64,000 bases of DNA from JAFEDN01 sp963844565 (GTDB lineage Bacteria; Pseudomonadota; Gammaproteobacteria; Coxiellales; Coxiellaceae): NCBI GenBank assembly GCA_963844565.1, contig CAWJON010000002.1, positions 1,488,001 to 1,552,000 of the forward strand, given 5' to 3'. Shown in pieces: positions 42,698 to 52,286 of the stretch (its first letter is position 1; each line of letters starts with the position of its first letter). Under the pieces are notes generated by a model. It saw only the letters and a program-made list of their open reading frames with translations. It did no database searches and was not told the origin of the DNA. A program made the position numbers and the translations under genes.

Positions 42698-43696
42698 TCA
42701 CCATAGCTGCCAACGGGTGTTTACTTCTATTGATAGATTCTCCGCCTGACCTGTTTGCAAATGTAAATAACCGGTGTAGGCCACCATTGCGCCGTTATCA
42801 GTACAAAAATCAGGACGAGGAAAATAAACTTCACCTTTGATCGCCTGCAACTCAAATTGTAGTTTTTCGCGTAATTGCCGGTTAGCCCCAACACCCCCCG
42901 CCACTATCAATCGCTTACACTTTACTAATTCTAAAGCACGACGGCATTTAATCCACAAGGTATCGACGACCGCTTGCTGAAATGCTGCAGCAATATCCGA
43001 CTTGGTTTGTGGACTATCACCATATTTTTGAAAACAATTGACCGCATAGGTTTTAAGTCCACTAAAGCTGAAATCTAAACCTTGATGGGACACCATCGGC
43101 CTTGGGAAAACAAAACGATGCGGATCTCCTTGCAGCGCTAATTGCGATAAAGCAGCTCCTCCAGGATAGGGTAGACCCAAAAGTTTGGCGGTTTTGTCAA
43201 AGGCCTCACCCACTGCATCATCCAGCGTTTCGCCTAACAACTGGTAGTGACCAAATTCTTTAACCTCTACCAATAAAGTATGTCCACCAGATACCAAAAG
43301 AGCAATGAAAGGAAACTTTGGCGGATTAGGCTCTAACATAACTGCCATTAAATGTGCTTCTAAGTGGTTAATGCCAACTGCAGGCACTTGCCATGCCCAA
43401 CTCAAACTACGAGCCACTGACGCACCAACCAACAAGGCCCCGATCAGCCCCGGTCCCTTAGTATAAGCCACTCCATGAATATCTTGTGCTTGCAAATTGG
43501 ATTCCGAAAGCACCTTTTTAATCAAGGGTAATGTTTGACAAATATGATCACGAGAAGCAAGTTCGGGAACAACTCCACCAAATTGCGCATGAATTGGGAT
43601 TTGACTGTGGAGACAATGAGCTAACAGGCCTTTTTCACTGTCATATATCGCTGTAGCGGTTTCATCGCAAGAGGTTTCTATACCTAAAATTCGCAT
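42698..43696 (-). CDS. tsaD: tRNA N6-threonylcarbamoyladenosine transferase TsaD
   Basis: Core of the t6A37 enzyme. The 332 residues carry GIETSCDETATAIYD, the metal ligands in GINHLEAHLMAVML (HxEAH), LVSGGHT, FDKTAKLLGLPYPGG and LIVAGGVGANRQLRE. It lies 9 bases after nif3, on the same strand. The other t6A genes are not in the window. Confidence 0.96.
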   Translation of the reverse strand: MRILGIETSCDETATAIYDSEKGLLAHCLHSQIPIHAQFGGVVPELASRDHICQTLPLIKKVLSESNLQAQDIHGVAYTKGPGLIGALLVGASVARSLSWAWQVPAVGINHLEAHLMAVMLEPNPPKFPFIALLVSGGHTLLVEVKEFGHYQLLGETLDDAVGEAFDKTAKLLGLPYPGGAALSQLALQGDPHRFVFPRPMVSHQGLDFSFSGLKTYAVNCFQKYGDSPQTKSDIAAAFQQAVVDTLWIKCRRALELVKCKRLIVAGGVGANRQLREKLQFELQAIKGEVYFPRPDFCTDNGAMVAYTGYLHLQTGQAENLSIEVNTRWQLW

Positions 43697-43705
43697 AGGT
43701 CTTCA

Positions 43706-44464
43706 CTAAATGGGGTTATCGATTTCAATGTACTGATGGGTAAGGTTGAAGCATTGAGACAAATGTTCACCTAAGGCTTTTACGCCATACCGCTCAGTGG
43801 CGTGATGTCCGGCTATAAAAACATGTAACCCAGTTTCTCGAGCAACATGCACCGTACGTTCGGATATTTCTCCGGTTAAGTAGGCATCCGCTCCCTGCAT
43901 ATAAGCTTCTTCCAGTAAATCTTGTCCCGCACCAGTGCACCACGCTATTTTTTTAATGGTACTGGCTTTCCCAGGAATATAAAAAGGTTTTTGGTTTAAC
44001 ACTGCAAAAATATTATTCAATAACTCTTCACCCTGGGTGGGAAGCGGCAGATGACCAATAAGCGCAATGGGTCGCCCATATTGATAACCAAATTCCCCAG
44101 TTATTCTGAAATTTAGCAATTGAGAAAGCTGAACATTATTCCCCCATTCTGCATGACCATCTAGGGGTAAATGATAAGCAATTAAATTAATCTGATGCGC
44201 GAGTAGAAGACTTAATCGTTGCTGTTTAATACCGACAATACAAGGGTTTTCGCCGCGCCAGAAATAACCATGATGAACTAAAATAGCTTGTGCTTTGCTT
44301 TGAATAGCTTTTTCAATAACATCCAAACTTGCGCTAACCGCTGTTACCAAACGATTTACTTCTTCTGAACCAGCGACCTGTAAGCCATTCGGACAATAAT
44401 CTTTCCACTCATCAGGTTTCAATTGCTCATCTAGATAATTGATTAGTTGTTTTATTGTCACCAT
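43706..44464 (-). CDS. Nif3/YbgI-like dinuclear metal-centre protein
   Basis: The 252-residue product has the NIF3 blocks CPNGLQVAGSEEV, ILVHHGYFWRGE (metal His), LIAYHLPLDGH (His/Asp), YLTGEISERTVHVARE and FIAGHHATERYGVKALGEHL. These proteins form hexameric toroids with two metals; GTP cyclohydrolase-like activity is proposed in some. The position between murA and tsaD is not conserved in E. coli and gives no functional hint. Confidence 0.9.
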   Translation of the reverse strand: MVTIKQLINYLDEQLKPDEWKDYCPNGLQVAGSEEVNRLVTAVSASLDVIEKAIQSKAQAILVHHGYFWRGENPCIVGIKQQRLSLLLAHQINLIAYHLPLDGHAEWGNNVQLSQLLNFRITGEFGYQYGRPIALIGHLPLPTQGEELLNNIFAVLNQKPFYIPGKASTIKKIAWCTGAGQDLLEEAYMQGADAYLTGEISERTVHVARETGLHVFIAGHHATERYGVKALGEHLSQCFNLTHQYIEIDNPI

Positions 44465-44467
44465 CGA

Positions 44468-45733
44468 TTATTTAACGCGCTGAATCTGTGCACCCAAAGC
44501 ACGTAATTTTTGTTCGATACTGTCATAGCCCCGATCTATGTGATAAATACGATCAATAATCGTTTCACCCGTCGCCATTAATCCAGCCAATACCAATCCG
44601 GCTGATGCACGCAAATCAGTAGCCATCACTGGAGCACCCGTCAAATATTCCAACCCTTCGCAAATCGCTTGTTTGCCTTGCACTTGAATACGTGCACCCA
44701 TACGCTGGAGTTCATTAACGTGCATGAAACGATTTTCAAATACATTTTCTGTGACCGTAGATCGACCTTTAGCCACCGTATTCATTGCCATAAACTGAGC
44801 CTGCATATCGGTAGCAAAGAACGGATAAGGGGCGGTGTCAATGTCTACAGCTATAGGTTGTTGACCTTGCATATCTAAGGTGACCCAATTTGCTCCTGAA
44901 TCAATCTTTGCGCCAGCTTCACCCAGTTTTTCAAGTGTTGCGATTAAAGTTTCTGGATGGGCGCTTTCTAAGCGGATTTTACCCCGCGTCATCGCGGCTG
45001 CAACTAAATAAGTACCAGATTCAATACGGTCAGGCATCACATAATGAGAACCACCTTCTAAGGATTCAACTCCATCAATTACTAAAGTACTGGTGCCTGC
45101 ACCTTGAATTTTTGCGCCAATGGTATTCAAAAAATTAGCTAAATCGACGACTTCGGGTTCGCAAGCAGCATTATGAATAATGGTGCGTCCCTCTGCTAAA
45201 GTCGCAGCCATCATCAAATTTTCTGTTCCAGTGACAGTTACCTTTTCAAGATTAAGTTCTGTGCCACGTAAGCGGCCTGCCACTTGCGCATGAATGAAGC
45301 CATTTTTAATTTCTATCTCTGCACCCAATGCCCGCATTCCATCTAGATGGATATCAACCGGACGAGTTCCAATGGCACAACCACCAGGCAAAGACACTTC
45401 AGCTTTACCAAAGCGGGCCAATAAAGGACCTAAAACGACAATTGAGGCGCGCATTGTTTTTACCAATTCATAAGGAGCCTGGGTGTTATTAACCGCTTGA
45501 GCATTGATCATAACCTGCTGAAGATTTTTGCTTATCTCAACCTGAGCACCTAAACGCTTAAGCAAATCTAAAATTGTTGACACGTCCTTTAAATAAGGAA
45601 CATTTCCTATATTAACCGGTTTTGCCGTTAATAACGTTGCGGCTAAAATTGGCAAGGCTGCATTTTTGGAACCAGAAACTTTGACGACACCCGTTAAAGA
45701 TTGTTGACAGCCCGTTATTATAAATTTTTCCAC
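44468..45733 (-). CDS. murA: UDP-N-acetylglucosamine 1-carboxyvinyltransferase
   Basis: First committed step of peptidoglycan synthesis. The 421 residues include SGSKNAALPILAATLL, the active-site loop LPGGCAIGTRPVDIH with the fosfomycin-reactive Cys, VTGTENLMMAATLAEG and AFTD-like PFFATDMQAQFMA. It lies 27 bases after mlaB. E. coli has ibaG between mlaB and murA; no BolA-like frame is present here. Confidence 0.97.
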   Translation of the reverse strand: MEKFIITGCQQSLTGVVKVSGSKNAALPILAATLLTAKPVNIGNVPYLKDVSTILDLLKRLGAQVEISKNLQQVMINAQAVNNTQAPYELVKTMRASIVVLGPLLARFGKAEVSLPGGCAIGTRPVDIHLDGMRALGAEIEIKNGFIHAQVAGRLRGTELNLEKVTVTGTENLMMAATLAEGRTIIHNAACEPEVVDLANFLNTIGAKIQGAGTSTLVIDGVESLEGGSHYVMPDRIESGTYLVAAAMTRGKIRLESAHPETLIATLEKLGEAGAKIDSGANWVTLDMQGQQPIAVDIDTAPYPFFATDMQAQFMAMNTVAKGRSTVTENVFENRFMHVNELQRMGARIQVQGKQAICEGLEYLTGAPVMATDLRASAGLVLAGLMATGETIIDRIYHIDRGYDSIEQKLRALGAQIQRVK

Positions 45734-45760
45734 AAATTCCTCTGTTTTATTTTAGTTAAA

Positions 45761-46108
45761 TTAGTTTTTTACGTGATTAAATAATAGATTTTCTAATCCA
45801 AAGACATGGGCCATACGAAATAAAAATTCTGGTACTTGAGTATATACAATTGATTTCCCCATTGAATGGGCGTCTCTTATCCACGCGACCAGCAAAACCA
45901 AACCTGAATTGTCACTGCTCTTGACTTCATTAAGATCCAAAATAACTTCAGATTCAACAAATTCATTGAACAATACTTTACCATTTTCACGCATTTCAAC
46001 CACGTCCATAAAATTTAACCGACCAGTAACCAATAAAGCGGTTCTGTCCGGATTAAACTTTACGGAAACTTTGCCCTTTGCGGGCTTCATGGTTTTGAAA
46101 TTACTCAT
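45761..46108 (-). CDS. mlaB: phospholipid transport STAS-domain protein MlaB
   Basis: The 115-residue product has a STAS fold with VILDLNEVKSSDNSGLVLLVAWI. Its Ser-Gly region corresponds to the regulatory serine that contacts the MlaF ATPase. It begins 4 bases before the stop of mlaC, in the expected operon order. Short extra N-terminal residues are present relative to E. coli. Confidence 0.85.
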   Translation of the reverse strand: MSNFKTMKPAKGKVSVKFNPDRTALLVTGRLNFMDVVEMRENGKVLFNEFVESEVILDLNEVKSSDNSGLVLLVAWIRDAHSMGKSIVYTQVPEFLFRMAHVFGLENLLFNHVKN

Positions 46109-46728
46109 TGTGGGGTGTTTTTATTATGGGATTTTAGTTGTTGCAAAAGTCCATTCATCCCTTGACGAGATAGAACATCAGCAAACTGTGAACGATAACT
46201 CTGCACCATACTAATATTTTCGATACTAAAGTCATAAACTTTCCAATTATCGGCGTCTCTGATCACATTGTAATCCACCGCAATTCTTTGACCGTTTTGA
46301 CGAATAATCACACTGCGAACGGTCACGACTTTACTTTTCGTGTAGTCAGTGCGTAGGGGGTAAAATTGTACTTTATCATCGTTGTAAGAAGCCAAAGCAG
46401 CTGAATACGTCGAAGTCACTAAATGAGTAAACTGATTAATAAATTCTGCTTTTTGCTGAGGAGTAGCACTAGTCCAATATTGCCGGCCCACCACAGCCAT
46501 CGACATACGATCTAAATCAATATGAGGCAGCAAAACCCGGCTTACTATACCATAGATTATCCCATCTCCTTTATGCAATTTGGATTTATTTTGCGCCAAA
46601 CTACTTAACATTTGATTAGCCACCTCGGTTAACACTGTCACCGGGGAAACCACCGCGGCTTGTGCAATATTTATTAGTAAAAATAAAGTTGCCAACGCCC
46701 ATCCAAATTTCCTAAATAACAATTTCAT
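46105..46728 (-). CDS. mlaC: periplasmic phospholipid-binding protein MlaC
   Basis: Carries phospholipids between the outer-membrane complex and MlaFEDB. The 207-residue protein starts with a signal peptide ending near NIAQA. It contains MlaC blocks RVLLPHIDLDRMSMAVVGRQYWTSATPQQKAEF and a beta-rich C-terminal half (IAVDYNVIRDADNWKVYDFSIENISMVQSYRSQF read in parts). Length and operon position match the family. Confidence 0.9.
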   Translation of the reverse strand: MKLLFRKFGWALATLFLLINIAQAAVVSPVTVLTEVANQMLSSLAQNKSKLHKGDGIIYGIVSRVLLPHIDLDRMSMAVVGRQYWTSATPQQKAEFINQFTHLVTSTYSAALASYNDDKVQFYPLRTDYTKSKVVTVRSVIIRQNGQRIAVDYNVIRDADNWKVYDFSIENISMVQSYRSQFADVLSRQGMNGLLQQLKSHNKNTPQ

Positions 46729-46754
46729 ATTTTTTCTCCTTTTTTCTCTATTTT

Positions 46755-47246
46755 CTATTTAGCCGGCGCCGCCGTTTTTCCATCAGTTTTATCTGACGGT
46801 TTTAAACTAAACAACAGTTGTCCAATTAGATTTTCTAAAATTAAAGCGGAATGGGTTGTCTCAATGTGACCACCTGGTTTCAGCATTTCTTCATCAAACC
46901 CTGGAGAAAGGGAAATATAATTAGAACCCAATATACCTTGTGTATAGATACTGGCGCTGGTATCGATGGGAATGTTTTTGTATGACTCATAAACTTGCAT
47001 AACCACCCGCGCGCGAAAAGAATCTGGATCGATATAAATATTACTGACGCGCCCAATTGTCACCCCCGAAACTTCCACAGGAGCACGCTTTTTTAAACTG
47101 CCAACATCGTCAAAATCTGCAGTAATTTCATAGGTTCCTTTCTCCATTAAAGTTAAGCCGCTGACTTTAAACGCCAAAAATATTAAAGCCAGAAACCCAA
47201 GGATCATAAAAATTCCAGCAATAAGTTCAATTAATTTATTACGCAC
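46755..47246 (-). CDS. mlaD: MCE-domain lipid transport protein MlaD
   Basis: The 163-residue product has one N-terminal membrane helix (IAGIFMILGFLALIFLAFKV), then an MCE domain (YEITADFDDVGSLKKRAPVEVSGVTIGRV, TQGILGSNYISLSPG). MlaD hexamers form the central channel above MlaE. Spacing to mlaE is 3 bases. Residues after the MCE domain form the helical crown and an Ala/Lys-rich tail. Confidence 0.93.
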   Translation of the reverse strand: MRNKLIELIAGIFMILGFLALIFLAFKVSGLTLMEKGTYEITADFDDVGSLKKRAPVEVSGVTIGRVSNIYIDPDSFRARVVMQVYESYKNIPIDTSASIYTQGILGSNYISLSPGFDEEMLKPGGHIETTHSALILENLIGQLLFSLKPSDKTDGKTAAPAK

Positions 47247-47249
47247 GAT

Positions 47250-48032
47250 TTACCACCCTCCCATCATTAGGGATGTTAAAACAAAATCCAATGCTAAAAT
47301 CAACAAAGAAGAGTAGACCACTGTTCTGGTTGTTGCTTGGCTAATACCAGCGGCATTTGGGGGGGAATAAAAACCTTGGTAAACAGAAACCCAAGTAATC
47401 ACAAAACCAAAAACAACACTCTTAATAATGCCATTGACGATATCTTCTTGAAAACCTACGGCGGCTTGCATATTAGACCAAAAGGCGCCATCGTCAACGC
47501 CAAGCCAATCGACACCCACAAAATGTCCACCCATAATTGCGACCACATTAAAAAGGATTGCTAAAACTGGCATAGCAATTAAACCTGCCCATAATCGAGG
47601 CGCTACTACACGCCACATCGGATCTACGGCCATCATTTCCATACCGCCAATCTGCTGGGTAGCTCTCATCAAACCCAGTTCAGCAGTAAGAGCTGAACCA
47701 GCGCGCCCTGCAAATAACAAAGCAGCAACAACTGGCCCTAATTCACGCACCACACTCAATGCTACAAGTTGACCTAACTCTTGTTCGGCGCCAAATTTTC
47801 TTAAAGTATTATAGCCTTGAAGAGCGACAACCATACCAATAAATAAAGCCGATAGCAAAATTATCAATAAAGAAAGCACACCCACTTTATAAAGCTGGGT
47901 TGATAGCAAAGGCCAAGCTTGTTTCCACTTTGGACGAGAGAAAATGGTGCGAATGAGAAATATTCCAGAGAGACCCAAATTTTCACAAAACTGAACCCCT
48001 ATTTGCCCCAAACGTTGTATCATCGTTATCAC
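47250..48032 (-). CDS. mlaE: phospholipid ABC transporter permease MlaE
   Basis: The 260-residue integral membrane protein has five or six helices and the MlaE signatures FIGMVVALQGYNTLRKFGAEQ, VRELGPVVAALLFAGRAGSALTAELG cut at ELGPVVAALL, and VDPMWRVVAPRLWAGLIAMP. Forms the transmembrane homodimer of the Mla complex. It overlaps mlaF by 4 bases. Confidence 0.94.
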   Translation of the reverse strand: MITMIQRLGQIGVQFCENLGLSGIFLIRTIFSRPKWKQAWPLLSTQLYKVGVLSLLIILLSALFIGMVVALQGYNTLRKFGAEQELGQLVALSVVRELGPVVAALLFAGRAGSALTAELGLMRATQQIGGMEMMAVDPMWRVVAPRLWAGLIAMPVLAILFNVVAIMGGHFVGVDWLGVDDGAFWSNMQAAVGFQEDIVNGIIKSVVFGFVITWVSVYQGFYSPPNAAGISQATTRTVVYSSLLILALDFVLTSLMMGGW

Positions 48033-48832
48033 AATTCTAAATCCTCAGCGTAATCAGGTGCAGCATAATGAAAAGCGACCGGACCATCCGGTAAACCTTG
48101 AGTAAACTGTTGAACTTCCGGTGTCGGATTGTCTACAAGTTCCGCAGGCGTTCCTTGTGCAATCACATCACCACCAGCAATAATATAAACAAAATCAGCT
48201 ATTTGCATTGTCTCACGCACATCATGCGATACTAATATCGATGTTAATTGCAACGCTGTGTTTAATTCACGTACCAATTTAGCCAACACCCCTTTTGAAA
48301 TAGGGTCTTGTCCGGTAAAAGGTTCATCGTACATCATCAGTTCAGGACCTAAAATAGTCGCTCTGGCTAAGGCTACCCTACGAGCCATACCGCCGGAAAG
48401 CTGCTCAATCTTTAAATAAGCAGCGCCTCGTAAACCTACGGCTTGCAATTGAATTTTGACTAAATCTTGAATCATGTCTTCAGGTAAATTGGTATGCTCT
48501 CTTAAAGGGAATGCAACATTTTCAAATACATTCAAATCAGTAAATAAAGCTCCTTCTTGGAACAAAACTCCCATCCGCCGACGCAATTGGTACAATTCAC
48601 GGTTAGATAGTTTGACCACATCAGCCTCATGAACCCATATTGAGCCTGCGCCCGGTTTCAACCTACCCCCGATCAAATTCAACAAAGTAGTTTTTCCAGT
48701 TCCGGAAGGCCCCATAATGGCAGTAATTTTATTACGCTGTATGTCTAGGTCTATGTTTTTAAAAATATTTTTCCCAGAGCGCGTAAAGCTCATCTGCTTT
48801 ATTTTGACAATGAAGTCACCCCCCCTCGTCAT
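48029..48832 (-). CDS. mlaF: phospholipid ABC transporter ATPase MlaF
   Basis: ABC ATPase with Walker A GPSGTGKTT, Q-loop VLFQEGALFTDLNVFENVAFPLREHT, signature LSGGMARRVALARA, Walker B LMMYDEPFTGQDP and switch His VSHDVRE. The LFTDLNVFENVAFPLREHT block is typical of MlaF. The ATG at 48832 is preferred to a TTG at 48859. It heads mlaFEDCB-murA, and the divergent kdsD arrangement resembles that of E. coli, with yrbG absent. Confidence 0.92.
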   Translation of the reverse strand: MTRGGDFIVKIKQMSFTRSGKNIFKNIDLDIQRNKITAIMGPSGTGKTTLLNLIGGRLKPGAGSIWVHEADVVKLSNRELYQLRRRMGVLFQEGALFTDLNVFENVAFPLREHTNLPEDMIQDLVKIQLQAVGLRGAAYLKIEQLSGGMARRVALARATILGPELMMYDEPFTGQDPISKGVLAKLVRELNTALQLTSILVSHDVRETMQIADFVYIIAGGDVIAQGTPAELVDNPTPEVQQFTQGLPDGPVAFHYAAPDYAEDLEL

Positions 48833-48872
48833 CTTCCAAACCTCATTTTGACTACCCAAAAATCCTAAAATC

Positions 48873-48881
48873 TGGTATAAT
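48873..48881 (+). promoter_or_regulatory. extended -10 promoter of the kdsD-lpt operon
   Basis: TGGTATAAT is an extended -10 (TGnTATAAT). It lies about 86 bases before the kdsD ATG in the divergent gap with mlaF. No good -35 is at standard spacing (TTGACT is 22 bases upstream), as tolerated by extended -10 promoters. Confidence 0.5.
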
Positions 48882-48966
48882 AATAGCGTAAGTTCGTAGC
48901 TCTGACTACTTAAATCTTACACAGTCTCCTATAAAGATAACTAACCCCAAAGGTATAGAATTCTCC

Positions 48967-50004
48967 ATGATCGACCTTGAATCTGTTCTAAAATTACAAT
49001 CTAAAATACCAGAATCTATCCCAGAATCTTCTATGACTGAGGAACGATTTTGCCAATTGGGCAAGGCAGTGATACGCACTGAAGTTAAAGCAATCGCCTC
49101 CTTAGAAGAACGGATAGATCACCATTTCTCCCAAGCTTGTGCACTATTACATGATTGCAAAGGCCGTATTGTCGTATTGGGAATGGGTAAATCTGGGCAC
49201 ATTGGTCGAAAAATAGCTTCAACTTTGGCAAGTACTGGAACCCCGGCTTTTTTTGTTCACCCAGGAGAAGCTAGCCATGGTGACATGGGGATGGTTATCT
49301 CCCAAGATCTGATTATAGCGCTCTCTTATTCCGGCGATACGCCAGAAATTATCAATTTGTTACCTGCTTTAAAACGCCTCGGCGTTCAAATTATTGCGAT
49401 CACTGGAAAGCCTCAATCCGTGCTCGCCTCCGCAGCTACCGTACATTTGGATATTAGCGTACAACAAGAGGCTTGCCCTCTTGGTCTAGCTCCTACTGCT
49501 AGCAGTACTGCTGCTCTGGTTATGGGTGATGCTTTAGCAATCGCTTTATTAGAGGTTAAAGGTTTTACGGCGGAAGATTTTGCCTTTTCTCATCCCGGCG
49601 GCATTTTGGGACGAAGATTGCTATTAAAGATCGACAACTTAATGCACAAGGGTATTTCCATGCCTTTGGTAAGTGAAAATTGCCTCTTGAGTGACGCTTT
49701 GTTGGAAATAACTAAAAAAAGATTAGGCATGACAACAATTGTTAATGATAAAGGTTGCCTTCTGGGTGTTTTTACTGACGGAGATTTACGCAGAACTTTA
49801 GATAAAAGCTTTGATATCCGCAAAACCATTATTCGGGAAGTGATGAGCAAAAATTGCATTACTTTACGGCCAAATCATCTTGCAGAAGCCGCTTTACAAA
49901 TCATGGAAGCACATAAGATTACTTCTATTGTGGTGGTCGATGATGAGCACCATCCATTAGGAGTGATACATATTCATGATCTTCTCCAGGCTCGAGTGGC
50001 TTAA
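48967..50004 (+). CDS. kdsD: D-arabinose 5-phosphate isomerase
   Basis: Makes arabinose-5-phosphate for Kdo, the inner-core LPS sugar. The 345 residues hold a SIS domain (VVLGMGKSGHIGRKIASTLASTGTPAFFVHP read as GMGKSGHIGRK, ALSYSGDTPEI) and a CBS pair (PLVSENCLLSDALLEI; GVFTDGDLRRTL; TSIVVVDDEHHPLGVIHIHDLL). An alternative ATG at 49033 would remove a non-conserved 22-residue N-terminus. The first gene of the LPS operon; two bases separate it from kdsC. Confidence 0.93.
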   Translation: MIDLESVLKLQSKIPESIPESSMTEERFCQLGKAVIRTEVKAIASLEERIDHHFSQACALLHDCKGRIVVLGMGKSGHIGRKIASTLASTGTPAFFVHPGEASHGDMGMVISQDLIIALSYSGDTPEIINLLPALKRLGVQIIAITGKPQSVLASAATVHLDISVQQEACPLGLAPTASSTAALVMGDALAIALLEVKGFTAEDFAFSHPGGILGRRLLLKIDNLMHKGISMPLVSENCLLSDALLEITKKRLGMTTIVNDKGCLLGVFTDGDLRRTLDKSFDIRKTIIREVMSKNCITLRPNHLAEAALQIMEAHKITSIVVVDDEHHPLGVIHIHDLLQARVA

Positions 50005-50006
50005 AC

Positions 50007-50489
50007 ATGGAGAGAATTAAATTATTAATTTTGGACGTAGATGGCGTTTTAACCGATGGAGGTTTATGGTTTTCAGCTCAAGGGGAAGACTTAAAACGCT
50101 TTCATGTGCAAGATGGGCTGGGCTTACAAAATTTACAACGATCCGGGGTGATCATTGCTATTATTTCTGGCCGAGTTTCTCAAGCAGTGACTCGACGCAT
50201 GGCAGAATTGAAAATTACTCATGTTTATCAAGGGTGCGCTGATAAATACAGTGTTTTCATCCAATTGATTCGAGAGCTCGGGATTAGCCCTCAGGAAACG
50301 GCCTATATTGGGGATGATCTTCCTGATTTGCCAGTTATGCAGGCGGTGGGACTCAGCATTGCTGTTGCTAACGCTTGTCCTGAGGTTAAAGCTATTGCAA
50401 TGTGGCAATCAATATTACCGGGCGGAATGGGAGCAGTAAGAGAAATTTGCGATCGTCTATTAAAAATTAGTAGTGAGATTATTTTATGA
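50007..50489 (+). CDS. kdsC: 3-deoxy-D-manno-octulosonate 8-phosphate phosphatase
   Basis: HAD-type phosphatase that releases Kdo. The 160-residue product has motif I LDVDGVLTDG, motif II IISGR, motif IV YIGDDLPDLPVM and the small cap-less architecture typical of KdsC tetramers. It overlaps lptC by 4 bases. Confidence 0.93.
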   Translation: MERIKLLILDVDGVLTDGGLWFSAQGEDLKRFHVQDGLGLQNLQRSGVIIAIISGRVSQAVTRRMAELKITHVYQGCADKYSVFIQLIRELGISPQETAYIGDDLPDLPVMQAVGLSIAVANACPEVKAIAMWQSILPGGMGAVREICDRLLKISSEIIL

Positions 50490-51058
50490 AATTATGGCTC
50501 GGCTTGTTTTTTATTATTGGCTTAACCAGCGGTTGGATTCTTCTTTCAGACCACCAATACTTTTCCCATAAAAAACCAACGTTAGCAGCCGACGTCCCCG
50601 TTTTAGACGGCTATATGACTGATGCGCATTTAACTCAGTACGACAGTCAAGGACAAGTACATTCTAGTCTCTACACACCCAAAATGACTCACTTTCACCA
50701 AGACAATACTTCTTATTTTGATCACCCGCAGGTGATAGCTTATAGTGCTAAACGAATACCCTGGCAAGTAACCGCCAAATTTGGGAAAGCTATTCATGAT
50801 GGGGATCAAGTTGATTTGTGGGGCGGCGTATTAATCCATCAATCTCCCCAACCTAAAGTTCCTGAAACTTTAATTCAAACAGAAGCTATGACGGTATATC
50901 CCCATCAGTCCTATGCCGTAACCAAGCAATCGGTAACTTTTACCCGTCCTGACGCTCATATTCAATCCATCGGCATGGAGGCCTATTTTAAAGAAGGGAT
51001 ATTTAAACTTACGTCTGCCGCACAAGGAACTTATGCCCCTGCCGCCAAAAATAGCTAA
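50486..51058 (+). CDS. lptC: LPS export protein LptC
   Basis: Bitopic inner-membrane component that takes LPS from LptB2FG. The 190 residues start with a single membrane helix (LWLGLFFIIGLTSGWILL) and continue with a beta-jellyroll (MTDAHLTQYDSQGQVHSSLYTPKM, VDLWGGVLIHQ). Sequence conservation is low in this family; the position between kdsC and lptA supports the call. Its end overlaps lptA by 26 bases. Confidence 0.88.
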   Translation: MKLWLGLFFIIGLTSGWILLSDHQYFSHKKPTLAADVPVLDGYMTDAHLTQYDSQGQVHSSLYTPKMTHFHQDNTSYFDHPQVIAYSAKRIPWQVTAKFGKAIHDGDQVDLWGGVLIHQSPQPKVPETLIQTEAMTVYPHQSYAVTKQSVTFTRPDAHIQSIGMEAYFKEGIFKLTSAAQGTYAPAAKNS

Positions 51059-51536
51059 GATTCTTTTCTTACTCATATTCTTTATCCCATTGGCATGGGC
51101 ATTGAGCACAGATCAATCTCAACCCTTATATATCAGCTCGAAGTCCGCAACCTATGATCGCGAAAAACATATCATAATTTATGAAGGCAATGTTCAAGCC
51201 CATCAAGGGACTTCTAATTTATCGGGCGACAAATTAACCATTTATCAAACCCCCAGTAATAAAATCGACAACTTAGTTACCACAGGTAACCCAGCACATT
51301 ACGACACCATTCCTGAACCCAATAAAAGTCGCTTATTTGTAGTTGCGCAAAAAATCACTTATTATCCCGACAAAAAAATTGTGGTCTTAGAAGGAAATGC
51401 CGAAGTCAAACAAGAAAACAATTTATTCAAAGGCCCCTACATCTGGTATGATATGGTTAATGGAGTTGTGCATTCTAGAACCAACAATCCAAATGAACGC
51501 ACAACGGTTATTATTGAACCGCAATCTTTAAAATAA
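51033..51536 (+). CDS. lptA: periplasmic LPS transport bridge protein LptA
   Basis: The 167-residue product has a signal peptide (ILFLLIFFIPLAWA) and an OstA/LptA beta-jellyroll with repeated SATYDREKHIIIYEGNVQAHQG, NLSGDKLTIYQ and VVLEGNAEVKQENNLFKG. It forms the oligomeric bridge from LptC to LptD. It precedes lptB by 10 bases. Confidence 0.92.
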   Translation: MPLPPKIAKILFLLIFFIPLAWALSTDQSQPLYISSKSATYDREKHIIIYEGNVQAHQGTSNLSGDKLTIYQTPSNKIDNLVTTGNPAHYDTIPEPNKSRLFVVAQKITYYPDKKIVVLEGNAEVKQENNLFKGPYIWYDMVNGVVHSRTNNPNERTTVIIEPQSLK

Positions 51537-51546
51537 GTAGTTATTT

Positions 51547-52272
51547 ATGCCGCAACTCACAAGCGATAACCTGAGCAAGAAATATAAAGCTCGCCAAGTT
51601 GTAAAGAGTGTCTCCGTCGAAATCAACAGCGGTGAGGTGGTGGGCTTACTGGGTCCTAATGGCGCTGGCAAAACAACCACGTTTAACATGATTATTGGTT
51701 TAGTCATGCCAGACGGAGGTCAAGTAAAATTAGACGACAAAATTATCACCAAAAAACCTTTACATCAACGTGCTCGTCTCGGTATTGGTTACTTACCTCA
51801 AGAAAGATCTATATTTAGGAAATTAACGGTTGCCGAAAATATTCTCTCCATTTTAGAATTACGCAATGATCTAACCAAGTCACAAAAACAAGAAAAACTC
51901 ACCCATCTGTTGCTTGAGTTTCATATTGAGCATCTAAAAGATGTCATTGCAATTAGCCTTTCCGGTGGAGAGAGCCGTCGCGTCGAAATTGCCCGTGCAT
52001 TGGCCCGTGATCCAAAATTTATTTTATTGGATGAACCTTTTGCTGGGGTTGACCCTATTTCTGTGATTGATATTAAACGCATTATCACTCATCTGTCAGA
52101 CCGAGGTATTGGAATTCTAATTACAGATCATAATGTGCGTGAAACGCTCGATATTTGCCAACGAGCTTATATCGTCACAACAGGGCAAATTTTGGCTCAA
52201 GGATCACCTCAAGAAATATTAGCCAATAAGGCTGTTCGAGAAGCTTATTTAGGTGAAGATTTTGATCTTTAA
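51547..52272 (+). CDS. lptB: LPS export ABC transporter ATPase LptB
   Basis: The 241-residue ATPase has Walker A GPNGAGKTT, the LptB-typical GIGYLPQERSIFRKLTVAENI, signature LSGGESRRVEIARALA, Walker B FILLDEPFAGVDPISV and switch His ITDHNVRETL. Powers LPS extraction with LptF and LptG, which are not in this window. Followed by hpf after 14 bases; rpoN, usual at this site, is absent. Confidence 0.96.
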   Translation: MPQLTSDNLSKKYKARQVVKSVSVEINSGEVVGLLGPNGAGKTTTFNMIIGLVMPDGGQVKLDDKIITKKPLHQRARLGIGYLPQERSIFRKLTVAENILSILELRNDLTKSQKQEKLTHLLLEFHIEHLKDVIAISLSGGESRRVEIARALARDPKFILLDEPFAGVDPISVIDIKRIITHLSDRGIGILITDHNVRETLDICQRAYIVTTGQILAQGSPQEILANKAVREAYLGEDFDL

Positions 52273-52286
52273 AAAGGAGAAGCATT

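Noticed and set aside
42585..42713. MurJ extension of 43 residues upstream of 42584
   Set aside because: It is rich in hairpin-derived codons, overlaps tsaD and is not homologous to MurJ; the ATG at 42584 has a strong ribosome-binding site.
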